Part shown: positions 58,601 through 64,000 of the stretch, piece after piece
How the letters are laid out: each line of letters starts with the position of its first letter
Numbering within the stretch: position 1 is the first letter of the stretch
NCBI GenBank assembly: GCA_047495785.1
Contig: JBLDXI010000015.1
Coordinates: 4,526,001 to 4,590,000 of the forward strand
From: Lepidodermella squamata
Lineage: Eukaryota > Gastrotricha
Direction: 5' to 3'
DNA length: 64,000 nucleotides
Made by a program: the position numbers and the translations under genes
Notes under the pieces: generated by a model
What the model was told of the DNA's origin: nothing
The model's input: only the letters and a program-made list of their open reading frames with translations
Databases searched by the model: none

Positions 58601-60097
58601 ATGCCCGCGCAAACTGGCTTGCCGCCTTGGTGGCGGTGGGTGGTTCTAGCTGCAACTTTTTACATGAACGCCATCGTCAACGGTTACGCGTATTGCTTTG
58701 GTCTCTTGAAGATTCCGCTCGAGCAAGAATATCCAGAGGTTAGCCAGGCCCTACTAGCGTCGATAGGCGGCGCAATCAGTTCGATTTACATGTTTTTGGC
58801 ACCTCTGGCCATCGCTGTTCAAGAGCATTACGGCGCGCGGCTAACAACAATTGCGGCGTCATGTTTCTCTGCATTTTGTTTCATTATTTGCTGGTTAAAT
58901 GGAGCTTACTTCAAGGGCGGTTTCATCGTCGACTTATTGACCCTGGGCGTCGGACAAGGAATCGCCTTAGGTTTCCTATATGGGCCTAGCGTCGCCTTAC
59001 TGCCGAATTATTTCCCTCTCGATCAAATAGCTTTTGCTGCGGGTGCTACTAATGCTGGAACCTCTTTCGGAATCATTGTTTACGGTTTCATAACAAACCC
59101 TTTATTTTCTATCTATGGTTGGCGGGGCACTATGTTGTTCTACGCTGCTTTCGCCCTACAAGGTGTTGTAGCCGGTCTTGCTTTCATGACGATGAAATTG
59201 CCTGAGCCACCGAAACTCCCCGAGAAACTCGAAATGGCTGAGAAAACCGATGATGAAGAAGCTGCTAAAACCTTGATTCAACCTGTTAAGGAGGAACCCC
59301 CAAAAATGACGTTTTTACAACGTTTGCGGCGATTTTTCGACATCAAGCTTTTCATGCAATGGCCCTTTATAATGATGTTGTCTGCTGCTGCTTTTTCAAT
59401 CATCGGCTACTTCGTGCCTACTTTGCTAGTGCCCGGTCAGGCTAAGAAACCCGAGTATGAGGTGAATCCGTTCGTTGCCCGGTATATCATGGTCATTTTC
59501 GGCGTGTTAAACTTGACGGGTCGCATTATTATGGGCAAGCTGGGCGATCTCGGGTTCAAATACGCGATTTTTACGTCGTACTCATTGTACATCGGTTCGC
59601 TAGTCATTTCAGCTGCCACTTTGCTCATTTTCCCACACCTCATGTTCCTCGGCACTGTCGCTTTCATCGCTTTCGTTGTGATTTACGGCTTCGCCGCAGG
59701 TATGGCTTATTTTTAAAAAAATGTCCCTTGAAATTTTCAAGTTTCAAATTTACTAGCCCCGATTATAACAATGCGCTCAGTTTTAACGATAAATCTCTTC
59801 GGCAAGGCAAATGCCAGTGCTGCATACGGCTGGTTCATCGGTGCTCAAGGCTCACTTCAAATGATCGGCTTTATTTTCCCCGGTAAATTACCAAAAAGCG
59901 AGTTTTTTCAGCAATAACTTTGCTCTCTTATTTTAGCATGGTTGAATGCAAACATGGGGCCGTTGTATGCCTATGCTTTCGCCGCTAGTGCCTTTCTGAT
60001 CGCTGCGGTTTCGTGCGCAGTTACTTACAAGCCGTTCTTCGAAACTCGGAGAAAACAAATCGAAGAAGTCGCGCGAAGCAACGAAGCCAAATCATGA
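58601..60097 (+). CDS. SLC16-like monocarboxylate transporter (MFS), copy 2
   Basis: Exons 58601-59699, 59757-59882 and 59937-60097 encode 461 residues. Start MPAQTGLPPWWRWVVLAATFYMNAIVNGYAYCFGLL, then SIYMFLAPLAIAVQEHYGAR, DLLTLGVGQGIALGFLYGP, GWRGTMLFYAAFALQG. The central loop is charged (EKTDDEEAAK). Second half: GYFVPTLLVPGQAKKPEY, GRIIMGKLGDLGFKYA. The last two introns fall at the same positions and phases as in copy 1, and exon 2 has the same length (126 nt). The C-terminus is Lys/Glu-rich. AATAAA at about 60224. Confidence 0.88.
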
Positions 60098-61201
60098 AAT
60101 TACGTGTCAAATAGGCGATATTTTTATCTGTCACTTCAAGTCTCGAATTTGTGTACTTGTATTCATGTGCATATATTCAATGGTTCCCGTTTTCAAAATT
60201 TTACGAGAGAAAGAAGAGAAAATCAATAAAATCTTGCAGTCACTCGCTCTTGTGCCTCTCACATAAGCCGGGCGTAAAAAAATGACCTAGGATAGACGAA
60301 AATAACGTTATTTTATTCTTGTCCAGCACTGGGTTCAGAAAAGGAACTAACTACGGACAGCGCACTACATCAGCCTATAGTTTTCAATACGGCTATAGCG
60401 CTATGAAATGAATTACTACTAGCACCACAATACTGAATATACTATACGTGCTCGCAGTGGCCATTACCTTATATATTACGCGTATTATAAATTAGCTTGC
60501 GCGTCAAAAAAGCCAGTATTCATCCACGACGGGTAGCCAATGTAGTAGAGCGTAGAGCACAGCTTACATACCTAGCCGGCATTTTTCAATGAGATTCTCG
60601 AGTTGGTAATCCAGGAATATAAATGTGTAAAAAAAATAACTGATTCGCTTTCAGCTGCAGGCGATCACTAGGAAATTACGTCCTTTATACAACCCCGGAG
60701 AATCAGATAAATATGATCACTCTCAATCTTTCCCGTTGGTCATGATAGGAATAGCCTTTTATTTTTATAGCGATAACAAATAATTGTTTCTTGCTACTGA
60801 TATAACATTGTCTTCGTCCTTCATTGACCACATTGTTTACACATTTCCCCGAACTCCTTTCGGGATTCATGGGCTAGGCGATCTGCTGCCACCTTTAGCT
60901 TTATTTTGTGTGGAAAACTTGACCAATTTTCATCTCAGTTATTTGTACAGTTTTCTCATGTGCTATGTTTAAACACTTTTCAGGTTTTTGGCCCCTCAGT
61001 TATCATTAACGCGCATGCTAATTATTGTTGTTTAAAAGCGTGCAATATCATGACCGGTGTTTGGTGCGGTATACTCATCAGTAGCATAAAACAAAAGCAT
61101 GCAAAATTTTTTGTAGAGTTTACTGCTTCAACGAGCAAGATTTGTCTGCCCTCTGATTAATATGTTGTCCATTTCTCCAGAAATTTAGACATTATTTAGC
61201 G
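60098..61201. other. Intergenic, about 1.1 kb
   Basis: No gene recognised. Small open frames near 60784 and 60906 lack support. Confidence 0.5.
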
Positions 61202-62790
61202 ATGGCACATGAGCATCATCACCACCATCACCACCATCACCAACCGGTGCAGATGCGAAGCATCATGCCGCCTTGGTGGCGATGGGTGGTTTTAGTTGCA
61301 TGTCTTTACATGAATCTCGTCGTAAATGGTAAGGTATCCCTGTTATTTCCTTGAAATCGAATCAGCATACAATTCTAGGTTATACCTACTGCTTCGGCCT
61401 GGTGAAAATACCTCTGATGACCGAGTATCCTGAAGTTTCGGCAGCAACTTTGGCCATTGTGGGGGGCATTGTTCCAACGATTTACATGTTCATAGCGCCA
61501 GTCGCCATTGCTATCACTGAATTCGTCGGTCCGAGACTTACCACGATATGCGCATCATCTCTCAGTGCCCTGTGTTTCGTTTTAACTTGGGCGAATGGTG
61601 CTTTCCTACATTGGGGATTTTATTTCGACCTCATGTGCCTTGGCATCGGCCAAGGTTTAGCTTTTGGTGGTCTTTACGGACCAAGTGTCGCAGTGCTGCC
61701 AACTTATTTTTCTCTAGATCAATTAGCTTTCGCCGCAGGGCTTGCCAATGCTGGTTCTTCTATCGGTGTCATTATCTACGGTTTTATTTCTAATCCTTTA
61801 TTTGAGATTTTCGGCTGGCGAGGAACAATGTTATTTTATGCTGGGATCTCTCTTCAAGGCGTCCTCGCTGGTTTGGCTTTCATGAAAATGGTCCCTGTGA
61901 AACAGCAGCCTTGCCCGTCTAGCCTACAACTTGCCGAACTAGGCAAAGACGAACCAGATTATACGGAAACTTTAGTTGAAGATGCCCAGAAACAAGAGCC
62001 GGAGGTTCCGAAGAAGGAATTTCTGCCGATACTGAAACGATATTTCGATTTAAACATGTTCAAACAATGGCCATTTGTTTGCGTAATTGCATCGGCTGGA
62101 CTTGCCATCGTCGGTAAGAATAAGATAACCCGGCAACTTAGCTAATTAATGCTATTCCAATATATTCTAGGGTACTTTGTTCCGACTCTTCTCCTACCTG
62201 GTCACGCGAAAGATCCTAAGAATGGAGTTCACAAATTTGTCGCGCCATATATAATGAGCATTTTCGGCATAATGAATCTCATAGGGCGAATAGTCTTGGG
62301 CAAAGTCGGAGATCTGGGCAACCGCTACGCCATATTTACGCCATACAGCTTGTACAACGCATCACTGATACTAGGAGCGATATGTTTTCTTGTTCTGCCG
62401 CATGTTATGTTTCTCGGAACGATTTCTTTCGTCACTTTCGCTGTACTTTACGGCTTCTCATGTGCACCGATTATCATCATGCGATCACTTCTAACAACGA
62501 CTTTATTTGGGAAAAAGAACGCAAGCGCTTCGTATGGCTGGTTTTTGTGTGCACAAGGCGGCTTGCAGATGTTCGGCTACGTCTTACCAGGTGGGTGGAT
62601 TTATTAGAGTTTTGTTTGAATTTATTAAAACTTCTCTACAGCCTTGCTGGAAGAAAAGCTTGGGTCGTCTTGGGCTTACTCTTTTGCTGCTCTCATGTTC
62701 CTGCTCTCATCACTTGCCTGTAGCTCTACTTTCAAACCATATTTCGAAGCAAGGAGAAAGCAACTGGAGGAAATGAAAACGAAAAGCTAG
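61202..62790 (+). CDS. SLC16-like monocarboxylate transporter (MFS), copy 3, with His-rich N-terminus
   Basis: Exons 61202-61328, 61379-62113, 62171-62590 and 62642-62790; 476 residues. The N-terminus MAHEHHHHHHHHHQPVQMRS carries nine consecutive His before MPPWWRWVVLVACLYMNLVVNG. Then GYTYCFGLVKIPL, TIYMFIAPVAIAITEFVGPR, DLMCLGIGQGLAFGGLYGP, GWRGTMLFYAGISLQG. Second half: GYFVPTLLLPGHAKDPKNG, GRIVLGKVGDLGNRYA, SYGWFLCAQGGLQMFGYVLP. It shares the final intron with copies 1 and 2, lacks their penultimate one, and has two extra introns (after NG and VG). The His run could bind metals or simply be microsatellite-derived (CAT/CAC repeat). Confidence 0.87.
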
Positions 62791-64000
62791 CAATTAACTT
62801 AGCATAGGCATCGCTATGTGATGAAATTTTAACCAAAATGCGAGGTTTCGCCTGTTCACGTTTTTACTACATAATTTGTTGTCTCGTGTTCGTCATCCTT
62901 CTGCTTAATATTTTACTAAACAAAAGTACTTCGTAAAAGCTAATGAAGAAGCTGAATGCTAAACATTAGAGTTTTGGAGGAATGTGATGCAAGAAGCATC
63001 TGGTTTGAAAAGGCTCCAAAAGCATCCATTGCCTATTTCGATTTCGATAAGGGGGAATGATGGTTCACTCTGAAAAATTACAGGACTTTTCCAACATAAT
63101 AACACGCTTTTTCGGTAAAGAGGCAATCTCTGTGCTGCGTACCGCTGCTCAGGCAACAAAACTTTCCCATGGCATATCGCTGATAGCAAGGCTCGTCAAA
63201 AATCATCGCATTTTTTGGTAGATTGGTTGAATCACTATGGAATGACTGAAAAATGTCCAAGGTCCAAGTTGAACGGTTTGTCGCATATTTTCGGTGGCAA
63301 TTTTTCTTGAATTTAATCTTCATCTGCAATGTCATCTTCATTCACAAATGAGCTTTACATCTCGTTCCAGCCCTTTCAAAGTCGCATAGCTTCTCACATC
63401 ACTGCACATCACAGCACAGCACAGCAGTAATTAAGCAATCGTGTATGGTACGGAATACAAGAACACTTTTCCGGTACGAATTACCGTATGAATCGAGGTT
63501 CCGAAGGTCACTGAGTGGTCGCTCGGCTGAGTTCTCCCTTAGTTATTGCATGCCATCAAAAAACTAAATTTTTCAGCATCAAAATGTCGAATTAATTGTT
63601 AAAACTTGTTCGAATACTTAAAAATTAGAATTCTGCATGTCCTTGAAGTGACGTCTTTTTCTCGTTTTACCGCGGATTTCTGTTCTTGGAAAAGTTTCGA
63701 TTTTGCGCCCCTTGGAGGTGGTGCGGTGTTTGCAGGTTTCAGGTAGCAGCGAAGGGTAAACTGTTGACTTTTTTCAATTATTGAACATCTTGAGTATTCA
63801 GTAACGTACATATACAGTCGACTATCGACTTCGCTAATGTTTGTCTTACTCCGTCGGAACTTATTATTTTCTGTTTTATGAGCACAATTCTGGTTCGTAA
63901 GCCCAGGCTCTATCATGATTCCATGAAGTAGTTGTGTGATGAAGATGTGAGATCTAGCTTGGACACAAATAGCCCAGTTGAACGTCTTGATCATAAATCC
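62791..64000. other. Terminal intergenic region, about 1.2 kb
   Basis: A short CACAG-type tandem run (CACATCACAGCACAGCACAGCAG) lies around 63404-63427. A 131-codon minus-strand frame at 63599-63994 has no recognisable domain. Nothing else supported. Confidence 0.45.

Noticed and set aside
61202-61243. His run as a cloning-vector tag
   Set aside because: Flanking sequence is genomic and continuous with the carrier gene and its introns, and the codons are irregularly mixed.
63599-63994. 131-codon minus-strand frame at the window end
   Set aside because: Composition and lack of any recognisable motif; could be part of a gene outside the window but not supportable.

Overview
This is eukaryotic, almost certainly metazoan, nuclear DNA. 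About 28 protein-coding genes are split by short GT-AG introns, mostly 48-60 nt, with acceptors of the TTTTCAG/TTTAG type. Intergenic DNA is AT-rich and genes are dense on both strands. The gene set (ATM, AMBRA1, capicua, HEATR5, GTF3C3, CDC26, an EGF-type ligand, a calcitonin-type neuropeptide, MINPP, SLC16-like carriers) is animal. Short introns, compact operon-like gene strings and amidated neuropeptides suggest a small protostome. A nematode outside the Caenorhabditis group, or a related ecdysozoan, fits best, but the sequence does not prove it. A TTAGGG-type interstitial repeat argues weakly against a rhabditid (TTAGGC) or arthropod (TTAGG) telomere.

Layout. 1-7.5 kb: 3' part of ATM, then a tandem pair of GK5-like FGGY kinases. 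The second copy carries an intron insertion of telomere-like repeats bounded by inverted repeats. 8-10.5 kb, minus strand: three small secreted, amidated peptide precursors, one calcitonin/DH31-type and two forming an apparently uncharacterised DMR(V/I)-amide family. 11.2-13.7 kb, minus: phosphonoacetaldehyde hydrolase and D-serine dehydratase. 14.1-16.8 kb, minus: AMBRA1. 18.2-20.8 kb, plus: RBM22 closely followed by an EGF-like membrane ligand. 21.2-22.5 kb: MTCH-type carrier. 23.1-28.3 kb: two GDP-L-fucose synthases flanking an MFSD9-like transporter. 29-30.7 kb: MINPP-like phosphatase. 31-33 kb: a Rab5-like GTPase and a convergent Rab-like GTPase. 34-37.5 kb, minus: capicua. 38.9-46.3 kb, minus: HEATR5. 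47.5-52.6 kb, plus: CDC26, GTF3C3, PTRHD1 and NFS1 in one tight string. 53-54.3 kb: calcipressin (RCAN). 55.3-62.8 kb: three SLC16-like transporters in tandem.

The two most unusual parts are the peptide cluster at 8-10.5 kb and the compact string at 47.5-52.6 kb. In the string, CDC26 stops 3 nt before the GTF3C3 ATG in the same frame. The PTRHD1 stop overlaps the NFS1 ATG as TAATG, PTRHD1 has no in-frame ATG, and a polyA signal lies inside the GTF3C3 stop region. Together these suggest polycistronic expression with dicistronic mRNAs. Four introns are multiples of 3 and stop-free, so they hide inside long open frames; exon coordinates given here remove them. All splice sites were inferred by eye from GT/AG, phase and family conservation, without transcript data.
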